Shown: positions 16,634 through 24,608 of the stretch, piece by piece
How the letters are laid out: every line of letters begins with the position of its first letter
Numbering within the stretch: the first letter of the stretch is position 1
DNA from: Ruegeria sp. HKCCA6707
Lineage (GTDB): Bacteria; Pseudomonadota; Alphaproteobacteria; Rhodobacterales; Rhodobacteraceae
DNA length: 64,000 bases
Direction: 5' to 3'
NCBI RefSeq assembly: GCF_013033515.1
Contig: NZ_WQEG01000003.1
Span: forward strand, 124,001 to 188,000
Made by a program: the position numbers and the translations under genes
Notes under the pieces: generated by a model
Told to the model about the DNA's origin: nothing
What the model saw: the letters and a program-made list of their open reading frames with translations, nothing else
The model's database searches: none

Positions 16634-17983
16634 ATGACAAAGTTTAACGAACTGAACCTGAACCCGAAGGTCCTCAAAGCCATTGAGGAAGCCGGATACG
16701 AAACCCCCACCCCGATCCAGGAAGGTGCGATACCGCCCGCTCTGGAAGGGCGCGACGTTCTGGGCATTGCGCAGACAGGGACTGGCAAAACCGCCAGTTT
16801 CACCCTGCCGATGATCACCTTGCTGGCGCGTGGCCGTGCCCGGGCGCGGATGCCGCGCTCGCTGGTCCTGTGCCCGACGCGGGAACTGGCGGCGCAGGTG
16901 GCCGAAAACTTCGACACCTATACCAAGCACCTGAAACTGACCAAAGCGCTGCTGATCGGCGGGGTCAGCTTTAAAGAGCAAGAGGCGCTGATTGATCGCG
17001 GCGTCGATGTACTGATTGCAACCCCAGGTCGCCTGCTGGACCATTTTGAGCGCGGCAAGCTGTTGCTGACCGGTGTTCAGATCATGGTGGTGGATGAAGC
17101 CGACCGGATGCTGGATATGGGCTTTATCCCCGATATCGAACGCATCTTCTCGCTCACGCCTTTCACCCGCCAGACCCTGTTCTTCTCGGCCACCATGGCG
17201 TCCGAGATCGAGCGGATCACTGACACCTTCCTGTCGGCCCCTGCTCGGATTGAAGTCGCGCGTCAGGCCACCGCGTCCGAGACTATCGAACAGGGCGTTG
17301 TCATGTTCAAAGGCGGTCGCCGCGACCGCGAGGCCAGCGCCAAACGCAAGGTTCTGCGGGCGCTGATTGATGCAGAAGGTGAAAAATGCACCAACGCGAT
17401 CATCTTCTGCAACCGCAAGACCGATGTGGATATCTGCGCGAAATCGCTGAAGAAATATGGCTATAACGCCGCTGCCATCCACGGCGATCTGGACCAGTCG
17501 CAGCGGATGAAAACACTGGACGGCTTCCGTGATGGATCACTGCGCCTGTTGGTCGCCTCGGATGTGGCTGCACGCGGACTGGATATTCCCTCCGTCAGCC
17601 ACGTGTTCAACTTCGACGTCCCGGGACATGCCGAAGACTATGTTCACCGGATTGGCCGCACAGGTCGTGCCGGACGTGAAGGCAAGGCGGTGACCATTTG
17701 TTCGGGTCGTGATGAAAAAGCCTTGGATGCGATTGAAAAGCTGATCCAAAAGGAAATCCCGCGTCTCGATAACCCGGTCAAGGACGAGCCCAAGCCCGAG
17801 AAAGCCAAGCCCGAAAAGCAGGCCGACGCCAAAAAGCCCGAGCGCAAGAAAAGCGACGGCAAGAAGGGCGAAAGCAAAAAGGGACGTGGCCGGCGGGACG
17901 ACTCTGGCCCGGCTGTCGTCGGGATGGGAGATCACCTGCCCAGCTTCATAGCGCTCAGCTTTGATGAGCGTCGCGCCAGCTAG
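16634..17983 (+). CDS. DEAD-box ATP-dependent RNA helicase (RhlE/CsdA-like)
   Basis: Unwinds RNA duplexes in ribosome assembly or mRNA decay. The Q motif is YETPTPIQEGAIPPALEG and motif I is GIAQTGTGKTASF. The DEAD motif is VVDEADRMLDMGF, SAT is in FFSATMASEI, and domain 2 motifs are VASDVAARGLDIP and HRIGRTGRAGREG. The C-terminal 70 residues are lysine-rich and low-complexity (KPEKAKPEKQADAKKPERKK), as in RNA-binding tails. ATG 16634 gives 449 residues; an upstream in-frame extension has no family similarity. Its 3' end overlaps the convergent DMT transporter gene by 4 bases. Confidence 0.95.
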   Translation: MTKFNELNLNPKVLKAIEEAGYETPTPIQEGAIPPALEGRDVLGIAQTGTGKTASFTLPMITLLARGRARARMPRSLVLCPTRELAAQVAENFDTYTKHLKLTKALLIGGVSFKEQEALIDRGVDVLIATPGRLLDHFERGKLLLTGVQIMVVDEADRMLDMGFIPDIERIFSLTPFTRQTLFFSATMASEIERITDTFLSAPARIEVARQATASETIEQGVVMFKGGRRDREASAKRKVLRALIDAEGEKCTNAIIFCNRKTDVDICAKSLKKYGYNAAAIHGDLDQSQRMKTLDGFRDGSLRLLVASDVAARGLDIPSVSHVFNFDVPGHAEDYVHRIGRTGRAGREGKAVTICSGRDEKALDAIEKLIQKEIPRLDNPVKDEPKPEKAKPEKQADAKKPERKKSDGKKGESKKGRGRRDDSGPAVVGMGDHLPSFIALSFDERRAS

Positions 17984-18882
17984 ATCGCCAGCACCAGCGC
18001 CAGGATCGAAATCCCCAAAAGTGTCATCCCGGCAATCTCGCGCCGTGTGATCGTCTCGCGGAAAAACAGGATCGAGGCCAGCAGGCTGAGGATCAGTTCA
18101 ACCTGTCCCAGCGCTTTGACATAGGCAGCATTTTGCAGGGTGAAAGCGAAGAACCAGCAAAATGATCCGCACAGGCTGGTCAGCCCGACAAAGACGCCGG
18201 TGTTCCGGGTCTCCCAAACCGCGCGCAACTCGGCCCGGTCACGCCACAAGAGCCACAGCGCCATGCTGATGAACTGAAAGCTGACCACAGCCGCCAGCGT
18301 AACGAGGGCACGAAACCAGGCGTCGATATCACCAAGCTGCAAAGACGCCCCGCGATAGCTGACCGAGGACACTGCAAACAGCACCCCCGACCCCAGACCC
18401 AGCTTTGAGGCACGATTGGTCAGGTGCTGCCACCACGCGCCCTGACCCTCAGGGGGTTTGGACAGCAGCAAAACCGCTGCCAGCCCCAGAAGGATCGCCA
18501 CCAAAGCGCCTGAAGACACCTGATCGCCCAGCACCAGAAAGCCGACAATGGCGGTCTGGATGACCTCGGTCTTTTTGAAGGTGATGCCGACGGCAAAATT
18601 GCGCTGTTTGAACAGGGCCACAACACAAATCGTGGCAAGGATTTGCGACGTCCCACCCGCCACAGCAAACAGCCAAAACCCCGCGCTTAGCTCCGGCAAG
18701 GGCAGACCGCTGAATTGCAGGGCCAGAACCAGCGCCAAAAGCGCCAGCGGCAGAGAATAGGCAAAGCGCGCGAAGGTGGCCCCTGCTGCGGTCAGCCGCG
18801 TTGTGCTCAGCGATTTCTGCAGCATGAAGCGCACGGTTTGAAATCCGGCGGCTGCGAGTGTGACGGGAACCCATAAACTCAT
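17980..18882 (-). CDS. DMT-superfamily (EamA) transporter
   Basis: A 300-residue membrane protein with about ten hydrophobic helices arranged as two EamA repeats (roughly residues 3-135 and 150-298). Typical EamA features are an early Arg/Ser-rich loop, GDQVSSGALVAILLGLAAVLLL ending the first half, and ILFFRETITRREIAGMTLLG near the end. It lies 21 bases downstream of a fatty acid desaturase gene on the same strand, probably the last gene of a DUF2061-desaturase-EamA operon. The substrate is unknown; EamA proteins export metabolites. Confidence 0.9.
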   Translation of the reverse strand: MSLWVPVTLAAAGFQTVRFMLQKSLSTTRLTAAGATFARFAYSLPLALLALVLALQFSGLPLPELSAGFWLFAVAGGTSQILATICVVALFKQRNFAVGITFKKTEVIQTAIVGFLVLGDQVSSGALVAILLGLAAVLLLSKPPEGQGAWWQHLTNRASKLGLGSGVLFAVSSVSYRGASLQLGDIDAWFRALVTLAAVVSFQFISMALWLLWRDRAELRAVWETRNTGVFVGLTSLCGSFCWFFAFTLQNAAYVKALGQVELILSLLASILFFRETITRREIAGMTLLGISILALVLAI

Positions 18883-18903
18883 GGGCTCCCTTGTGTCGGG
18901 AAA

Positions 18904-19788
18904 TTATTGCTTTGGCCAGAGCGGATGCGGCACCGGGTCTTTGGCCTTCAGCAGGTATTTGCGAAACACGTCGCTGTAAGACCGGTAGACATAGGCCTCA
19001 TTGCAGGCCAGATACCTGTCTTTGCCCTGCGCGTAGAGGCTAGGCAATTGGTACCACGGCGCCTGTGGGTTCATGTGATGAACGACGTGCAGATTGTTGT
19101 TGAGAAACAGAAAAGCCAGCGGCCCCCTGTCTTCGATGATCACCGTTCGGGCACGAGATTTTTCGTGCGCACGATGTTCCAGAAACGTGCGGATCTTGAC
19201 CAGTCCGAGGCCAATATAGGCTGACAGAACAAAGCCCCAGACCGGCATCGGCGAAAGCGAAACGATCCAAAGAACAGCGACGACCCCCGGCAGATGTAGC
19301 GCCCAGGCCAGCAGGATCGCTCGGTCGCCACGCCTGATCCCGCGTAATTCGTCGCGTAGAAACAGCGCCTGCCCGATGGTGGGACCAATCAACATGCGCC
19401 CCAAAAGCGTGTTGTTGATCCCGCAAATCATCTGCACCGCTCGCGGCAAACCGACCCAGATCTTTGGGTCCATATAGTTGGATTCGGGATCATCATAGGG
19501 ATCGGTCAGCGTTGCATCCTGATGATGCGCCAGATGCAGATCGCGAAAGCGGCCATAGGGAATGAACAGCGTCAAGGGCAGTGCCATGAGCGCCTCGTTG
19601 AGCCAGTTCTGCTGAAACGGGTGCCCGTGTAACGCCTCATGCGTCAGCGATGAATGCAGCGCGGCCACAAGTGCCATTACCGGTATCGCCAACCAGAGCG
19701 GCAGCAGGAAGATGGTGATCAACCATGACGCATAGCAGCCCAGGATCAGTGCAAATGTGCCCCATTCGGACCCTGCGCGCTCAGGCAT
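18904..19788 (-). CDS. Membrane fatty acid desaturase
   Basis: A di-iron membrane desaturase with three histidine boxes: LTHEALHGHPF, DLHLAHHQDA and NLHVVHHMNPQAPW. Hydrophobic pairs (LILGCYASWLITIFLLPLW at the N-terminus) flank them. ATG 19788 is preferred because it overlaps the stop of the DUF2061 gene by 8 bases and gives 294 residues. An ATG at 19824 would overlap by 44 bases. The gene is followed by an EamA transporter. A divergent XRE regulator 300 bases away is the obvious candidate controller. The acyl substrate is not evident. Confidence 0.92.
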   Translation of the reverse strand: MPERAGSEWGTFALILGCYASWLITIFLLPLWLAIPVMALVAALHSSLTHEALHGHPFQQNWLNEALMALPLTLFIPYGRFRDLHLAHHQDATLTDPYDDPESNYMDPKIWVGLPRAVQMICGINNTLLGRMLIGPTIGQALFLRDELRGIRRGDRAILLAWALHLPGVVAVLWIVSLSPMPVWGFVLSAYIGLGLVKIRTFLEHRAHEKSRARTVIIEDRGPLAFLFLNNNLHVVHHMNPQAPWYQLPSLYAQGKDRYLACNEAYVYRSYSDVFRKYLLKAKDPVPHPLWPKQ

Positions 19789-19984
19789 GTCTGCCCCAGG
19801 CAATACCGGCCCAAATCCGTTCATAGGTCACGTACATCGCCAAGCCAATGACGGTGTTCGCCACGGCCAATGTCCCACCCAATGCCAACGAGCCGGTAGT
19901 GACCAACCCGACACCCGACATGACAATCAGGCCCATCGCATTCCACAGCATTGCTTTCACGACTGATCTGCGTCGTGTTTCCAT
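19781..19984 (-). CDS. DUF2061 small membrane protein
   Basis: A 67-residue protein with two hydrophobic helices: NAMGLIVMSGVGLVTTGSLAL and a second around GGTLAVANTVIGLAMYVTYE. It ends in the family-typical YERIWAGIAWGR motif. It overlaps the desaturase start and faces the XRE regulator, so it is the first gene of the operon. DUF2061 proteins often occur beside lipid or sulfur-assimilation genes. The role is unknown. Confidence 0.85.
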   Translation of the reverse strand: METRRRSVVKAMLWNAMGLIVMSGVGLVTTGSLALGGTLAVANTVIGLAMYVTYERIWAGIAWGRHA

Positions 19985-20069
19985 TCCGTCACCCTAGTTT
20001 TTGTTATGTCTTCACAGCTACGTGATCAGCCGCCGGGTGGAAATTCTGAATACAATTAACAAAATTCAT

Positions 20070-20084
20070 CAAATGTGATATTTG
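20070..20084. promoter_or_regulatory. CAAAT-N5-ATTTG inverted repeat before the XRE regulator
   Basis: CAAAT (20070-20074) and ATTTG (20080-20084) are perfect arms, 7 bases before ATG 20092 in an AT-rich divergent gap. Candidate autoregulatory operator for the XRE protein and the desaturase operon. No Shine-Dalgarno is visible before the XRE start. Confidence 0.4.
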
Positions 20085-20091
20085 TCATCGC

Positions 20092-20955
20092 ATGCTGGAT
20101 AAACTAGACAAACGAGACCGCGCTGCCCAATTTCGTCTGCGCTTGGCCCAGGCGATGGAGGAGCGTCAGATCAGCCAAAGCGCGCTGGCGCGTGATATCG
20201 GCGTGGACCGTTCGACCGTGTCGCAGCTTTTGACCGACGCGGGCGCGCGCTTGCCCAATGCTCATGTGGTCGGCAGTTGCGCTTCGGCCTTGGGTGTGTC
20301 CGCAGATTGGCTGCTGAGCCTTTCGGACCGACCCGAAAGCGCGGCTGAGCTGCTGGCCAGCTCCCTGACCATGACCGAGGCCCCCCGCGCATTGGTGGAT
20401 GAACGTATTTTCGAATGGCACAAGATGGCTGCCGGCTACAAAATTCGCTATGTCCCGGCGACCCTGCCCGACATGCTCAAGACGCGCGCGGTGTTGGAAT
20501 GGGAATACGCGCCGCACCTGGGTCGCACAGCCGATCAGGCGATCGGAGCATCCGAGGATCGGTTGAAGTGGATGAGAGAGGCGCAATCCGACTACGAAAT
20601 CGCAATGCCATTATTCGAGATCCGCAGCTGTGCCCTCGGAACGGGGTATTACGAAACGCTACCGCTCCAAGCCCGGCTGGAGCAGATCGACCACCTGCTT
20701 GCCCTGTGCGACCAACTCTATCCGCGCCTGCGGATCTACCTGTTTGACGCCAAGCGGCTTTATTCCGCGCCGTTCACACTGTTTGGTCCGCAACTTTGCG
20801 TCTTTTATGCTGGCAGCCACTATATGGCTTTTCGCGACCGGGACAGGATCGAGCTGTTTACCCGACATTTCGACCACTTGGTGCGTGAGGCAAGCCTGAC
20901 CGCCCGAGAATTTCCTGCGCATCTGCAAGAGCTGCGTTCTCAAATCGTCGCCTGA
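20092..20955 (+). CDS. XRE-family HTH transcriptional regulator
   Basis: A 287-residue protein with an N-terminal HTH at about residues 20-75 (ISQSALARDIGVDRSTVSQL with DRSTVSQLL as recognition helix). A large C-terminal region of about 200 residues contains FEIRSCALGTGYYETLP, RIYLFDAKRLYSAPFTLFG and HFDHLVREASL. That region suggests a ligand-sensing domain I cannot name. It is divergent from the DUF2061/desaturase operon, so regulation of membrane lipid unsaturation is plausible. The absence of a ribosome site suggests weak or leaderless translation. Confidence 0.87.
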   Translation: MLDKLDKRDRAAQFRLRLAQAMEERQISQSALARDIGVDRSTVSQLLTDAGARLPNAHVVGSCASALGVSADWLLSLSDRPESAAELLASSLTMTEAPRALVDERIFEWHKMAAGYKIRYVPATLPDMLKTRAVLEWEYAPHLGRTADQAIGASEDRLKWMREAQSDYEIAMPLFEIRSCALGTGYYETLPLQARLEQIDHLLALCDQLYPRLRIYLFDAKRLYSAPFTLFGPQLCVFYAGSHYMAFRDRDRIELFTRHFDHLVREASLTAREFPAHLQELRSQIVA

Positions 20956-21038
20956 AACGTGCGGTTGGTGCCTTTTTGCGCTATACTTGATGTGCGCGAA
21001 CCACTGACACGTCACTTCACCTTGGAAGGAGGATGGCA

Positions 21039-21221
21039 ATGGACGCTCTCAGAACCGCAGAATACGCCCGGGCCCTTTTTGCAGCACATGGTGACAAGGC
21101 CGAAGCAGAAGCTGCCCAAAAAGAACGCGAAAGTCACGACGCTGGAGACACTGATCAGGCGCAGAACTGGCAAGCTGTACGGCGCGCAATCCGGCAGATC
21201 CGCGGACCAAATCAAGGATAG
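21039..21221 (+). CDS. Small hydrophilic protein, unknown function
   Basis: A 60-residue, highly charged, Ala/Glu/Gln/Arg-rich protein (MDALRTAEYARALFAAHGDK, then AEAEAAQKERESHDAGDTDQ). It is predicted to be mostly helical and has no Cys. A strong AAGGAGG lies at 21026-21032, six bases before ATG 21039; the earlier in-frame ATG at 21033 is too close to it. Its stop abuts the convergent SDR stop. Small proteins of this sort are common in roseobacters. No function is known to me. Confidence 0.65.
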   Translation: MDALRTAEYARALFAAHGDKAEAEAAQKERESHDAGDTDQAQNWQAVRRAIRQIRGPNQG

Positions 21222-21980
21222 CTAAAGCTTCGGGTCCGGATTCACGGTGAACCCGTCAACTGCAATCACCTGGCCCGAAACCAGCCGTGCTGCATCCGAG
21301 GCCAGAAAAACTGCCATATTTGCGATATCATGCGCTTCGACAAAGCGCCCCATCGCAGTGCCTGAGGCATAGCCGTGATAGACCTGATCCCGGGTCATCC
21401 CTTTTGCCGCTGCTTCACGGGTCAGCACGCCCTCCATCCGTGGACCTTCGACAGCACCGGGGCAGATCGCGTTGACGCGGATGCCATGCGGTCCAAGCTC
21501 CATCGCCAATGTCTTCATCAATCCAATCACCGCCCATTTCGCAGCGGCATAGGGCGCGCGGAAGGGATAGCCGTGCTGCCCTGCGGTTGATGAGGTCAAT
21601 ATGATGCTGCCAGACCCGGCGACTTTCATCAGCGGCGTCGCGTACTTCGCGGCCAGAAATGCTCCGTCCAGATTGACTGACACACAGGTGCGCCACGCGT
21701 TCAGATCGATATCTTCAATCGCGTCAGTTGGCCCTGCGATCCCGGCATTGGCGCACAGCACGTCCAGCCCGCCCGCTGCTCTGATCGCATCGAACAGGGC
21801 GCGCATCTGGGTTTCGTCACTGACATCGGCATGGTGCGCGTACCAATGACCGGGAACCGCAGCAAGTGCCGCAGGATCGATATCGCTGACCCAGACGTCA
21901 TAGCCCGCGCGATCAAAGGCCTCTGCCATGGCCCGGCCAACACCCGAAGCCCCAGCCGTCACCAAAACACGCCCGGTCAT
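21222..21980 (-). CDS. SDR-family oxidoreductase of the carnitine locus
   Basis: A classical short-chain dehydrogenase of 252 residues. The cofactor loop is VTAGASGVGRAMAEAF, NAG is CANAGIAGP, the catalytic Ser lies in ILTSSTAGQHG and YxxxK is YAAAKWAVIG. GQVIAVDGFTVNPDPKL closes the fold. The start overlaps the upstream carnitine dehydrogenase stop by 4 bases, so it is translationally coupled to that gene. Its step is not obvious from the known carnitine pathway; it may act on a 3-hydroxy or aldehyde intermediate. Co-transcription is strong evidence that it serves the same catabolism. Confidence 0.88.
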   Translation of the reverse strand: MTGRVLVTAGASGVGRAMAEAFDRAGYDVWVSDIDPAALAAVPGHWYAHHADVSDETQMRALFDAIRAAGGLDVLCANAGIAGPTDAIEDIDLNAWRTCVSVNLDGAFLAAKYATPLMKVAGSGSIILTSSTAGQHGYPFRAPYAAAKWAVIGLMKTLAMELGPHGIRVNAICPGAVEGPRMEGVLTREAAAKGMTRDQVYHGYASGTAMGRFVEAHDIANMAVFLASDAARLVSGQVIAVDGFTVNPDPKL

Positions 21981-23440
21981 GCAGGTTTCCGAATGGCCGC
22001 CCCTGCCCCTTCAGGGTAAGGCAGACCGGCCTGAGTCTTGGCGATCCTCGTCAACGCCAACTGAATCTCGGTCGAAGGCGGGCATGGGCGACGGGTTTCA
22101 AGACTGACATGCAGCATGAAACTCTCGGCCGTCGCCAATAGGGTTTCGCGATGGTACATGCTGTGAAAAACGTGCAGTTTTTTGCCCTGCCCCAGCAGCA
22201 TCTGCGTTCTTATGTCGATCCGGTCCCCGGCATGTGCCTCTTGCACATAACGGAGATGGTTTTCGGCGGTGAAATAGCTGCCGCCCGACCGGATATAGTC
22301 GCTATCGCAGCCAATCACCTCCATGAACCGGTCACTCGCCGCAGAGAAGGCCTCCAGGTATTTCGCCTCGTTCATATGGCCGTTGTAATCCGCCCAATCC
22401 AAAGGAACCGCCCGCGACAGCGTCAGGATCGGCTGGCTCAGATCCGCCTGGTCCAGCGTCGGCAAAGCGCCCGGTTTCAGCGTCGCATCATGCTGGTTCA
22501 GCACCGCGCCCGCGCCCCAGTTCTGAGCCTTGAGCGCGCGCATCATCCCGACCAGATTGTTGTCGCGGATGCGTTCAAGTTCGCGGATCGAGTGCATCCC
22601 CGATTGTGCGTCCGACTGATCGGCGATCAAGTCAACCAGCTCATCGGTAAACTCGGGCACATCCATCAGCTTCGTCCACGGCCACTTTAGCGCCGGGCCG
22701 AATTGCGCCATGAAATGCCGCATCCCGGCCTCGCCCCCGGCCACGCGATAGGTCTCGAACAGCCCCATCTGAGCCCAGCGAATGCCGAACCCCATACGGA
22801 TCGCCTCGTCAATCTCTTCGGTGGTGGCGATGCCGTCCTTGACCAGCCACAAAGCCTCTCGCCAGACGGCCTCAAGAAAGCGGTCGGCGATATGCGCGTC
22901 GATCTCTTTCTTCACATGCAGCGGGAAGAAGCCAAGTGATTTCAGCAGCTCCTGCGCACGCGCAATCATCTCGGGCGGGTTTTGATCGGTTGGCACCAGT
23001 TCGATCAGCGGCAACAGGTAGACCGGGTTGAACGGGTGCGTCACCACAATCTGCGCGGGGCGTAGCGACCCCTCCTGCAACTCGGACGGTTTGAACCCAC
23101 TGGTCGAAGACCCGATGATCGCGGCTGGATCACACGCCTCCTGCAAACCCCTGTAGACCTTCTGTTTCAGGTCCAGCCGCTCCGGCACGCTTTCCTGAAT
23201 CCACGAAGCCCCCTGCACGGCCTCGGCCATCTCCTCATGAAAACTCAGCGCGCCCTCAGGCGGCAACGGCACATCGCTCAACCCGGGCAGAGACCGCCGG
23301 GCATTATCCAGAACCTCACCAATCTTGCGCTCTGCCTCGGGGTCCGGGTCAAACACCCGCACATCCCAACCATTGAGCAAAAACCGAGCAGCCCACCCGC
23401 CGCCGATTACACCACCGCCGATGATCGCTGCTGTTTTCAT
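21977..23440 (-). CDS. L-carnitine 3-dehydrogenase fused to a hotdog thioesterase
   Basis: Residues 1-310 form an NAD-dependent 3-hydroxyacyl-CoA dehydrogenase-type domain: IIGGGVIGGGWAARFLLNG (Rossmann), IGSSTSGFKPSELQ, VTHPFNPVYLLPLIELVP and the C-terminal helices DRFLEAVWREALWLVKDG. Residues from about 340 carry a thioesterase hotdog fold (VPLDWADYNGHMNEAKYLEA, then FTAENHLRYVQEAHAGDRI). The fusion corresponds to CdhA plus CdhB, dehydrogenating carnitine and processing betainyl-CoA. At 487 residues it fits the fused form seen in alphaproteobacteria. The neighbouring 3-keto acid cleavage enzyme and CdhR-like regulator support the assignment. Confidence 0.93.
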   Translation of the reverse strand: MKTAAIIGGGVIGGGWAARFLLNGWDVRVFDPDPEAERKIGEVLDNARRSLPGLSDVPLPPEGALSFHEEMAEAVQGASWIQESVPERLDLKQKVYRGLQEACDPAAIIGSSTSGFKPSELQEGSLRPAQIVVTHPFNPVYLLPLIELVPTDQNPPEMIARAQELLKSLGFFPLHVKKEIDAHIADRFLEAVWREALWLVKDGIATTEEIDEAIRMGFGIRWAQMGLFETYRVAGGEAGMRHFMAQFGPALKWPWTKLMDVPEFTDELVDLIADQSDAQSGMHSIRELERIRDNNLVGMMRALKAQNWGAGAVLNQHDATLKPGALPTLDQADLSQPILTLSRAVPLDWADYNGHMNEAKYLEAFSAASDRFMEVIGCDSDYIRSGGSYFTAENHLRYVQEAHAGDRIDIRTQMLLGQGKKLHVFHSMYHRETLLATAESFMLHVSLETRRPCPPSTEIQLALTRIAKTQAGLPYPEGAGAAIRKPA

Positions 23441-23483
23441 GTGATATCCTCAAACTTTCCATGCTCGGTACGCAAAGCGGACC

Positions 23484-23547
23484 GGGCCGCGCCCGACCCT
23501 CCCCCCGGGAGGGCGCATTCGCACCCACCCAGGGTCGGTCGCGGCCC
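23484..23547. repeat. REP-like long inverted repeat inside the carnitine operon
   Basis: A left arm of 17 bases (23484-23500, beginning GGGCCGCG) pairs with the right arm 23531-23547 with one mismatch, around a 30-base loop that itself contains CCCTCCCCCCGGGAGGG. GC-rich palindromes of this composition recur between genes in Rhodobacterales genomes as I recall them. It lies between the cdhC stop and the carnitine dehydrogenase start and could stabilise or attenuate the transcript. Confidence 0.7.
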
Positions 23548-23558
23548 CTATGTTTCGC

Positions 23559-24476
23559 TTACTTCGCCACCGGCGCGCGTTTCACCAGCCCCAGCTTTTC
23601 CCGCACCTCCTGCGGCCCGATCACCCGCGCGCCCATATTCTCGATGATGGTCCCGGCGCGTTCGACCAATTGCCAGTTCTCGGCCAGCACGCCCTTGTCC
23701 AGCCACAGATTATCCTCCAGCCCGACGCGCACATTACCCCCCGCCAGCACTGCTGCGGCCACATAGGCCATCTGGCTTCGACCCAGCGAAAACGCACTGA
23801 ATGTCCAGTCATCGGGCACGTTGTTCACCATCGCCATAAAGGTGTTCAGATCATCCGGCGCGCCCCACGGCACTCCCATGCAGAGCTGCACCAAAGCCGG
23901 GCTGTCCAGCACGCCGTCCTTCACCAATTGCTTGGCGTACCACAGATGACCGGTGTCAAAGGCCTCGATCTCGGGCTTCACGCCCAGATGTGTCATCATC
24001 CGCCCCATCGCCTGCAACATGCCGGGCGTGTTGGTCATCACGTAATCGGCTTCGGCAAAGTTCATCGTGCCGCAATCCAGCGTGCAGATCTCGGGCAGAC
24101 ATTCCGCCACATGCTCTACCCGCGCCGCTGCCCCGATCATGTCGGTGCCATCCTCACGCAACGGAAGCGGAGCTTCGGTCGGGCCAAACACCATATCTCC
24201 GCCCATCCCGGCGGTTAGGTTCAGCACGACATCAACCTCGGCCTCGCGAATCCGGTCCGTCACCTCGCGGTACAGATCCAACCGGCGGCTCGGCGCACCA
24301 CTTTCAGGGTCGCGCACATGGCAATGCACCACCGCCGCACCCGCCTTTGCCGCGGCAATGGCGCTTTGGGCAATCTGCGCCGGTGAGCGTGGCACGTGTG
24401 GGCTGCGATCCTGTGTTCCGCCCGAGCCGGTGACGGCGCAGGTGATAAAGACCTCACGGTTCATTTCCAGTGGCAT
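23559..24476 (-). CDS. 3-keto-5-aminohexanoate cleavage family enzyme (dehydrocarnitine cleavage)
   Basis: A BKACE-family enzyme of 305 residues that condenses a beta-keto acid with acetyl-CoA and cleaves it. In this context dehydrocarnitine would give betainyl-CoA and acetoacetate (the CdhC step). Zn ligands are seen in VVHCHVRDPESGAPS and the family segment GGDMVFGPTEAPL. EAFDTGHLWYAKQLV, GRSQMAYVAAAVLAGGNVRV and GLEDNLWL complete the signature. ATG 24476 is used; an internal ATG at 24464 is possible. It is the first gene of the minus-strand operon and divergent from the regulator. Confidence 0.92.
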   Translation of the reverse strand: MPLEMNREVFITCAVTGSGGTQDRSPHVPRSPAQIAQSAIAAAKAGAAVVHCHVRDPESGAPSRRLDLYREVTDRIREAEVDVVLNLTAGMGGDMVFGPTEAPLPLREDGTDMIGAAARVEHVAECLPEICTLDCGTMNFAEADYVMTNTPGMLQAMGRMMTHLGVKPEIEAFDTGHLWYAKQLVKDGVLDSPALVQLCMGVPWGAPDDLNTFMAMVNNVPDDWTFSAFSLGRSQMAYVAAAVLAGGNVRVGLEDNLWLDKGVLAENWQLVERAGTIIENMGARVIGPQEVREKLGLVKRAPVAK

Positions 24477-24480
24477 GGCG

Positions 24481-24535
24481 TTTTCCCCAGCTTATACCCG
24501 GTTTTGCCTTGGGTTTTCCCCAGGCTTTTCCCCGG
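24481..24535. promoter_or_regulatory. Three TTTTCCCC repeats in the carnitine divergent promoter region
   Basis: TTTTCCCCAG at 24481-24490 and 24514-24523 and TTTTCCCCGG at 24526-24535, all in the same direction, upstream of cdhC and of the regulator gene. They may be binding half-sites for the GlxA/AraC regulator. The link is positional only. Confidence 0.4.
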
Positions 24536-24608
24536 CAATCGATTTGCACTTACACGCGAGTCTGGCGCAGCCTTGGGGCAACACTTGCCAGAATGCGAAT
24601 CAGACTTG

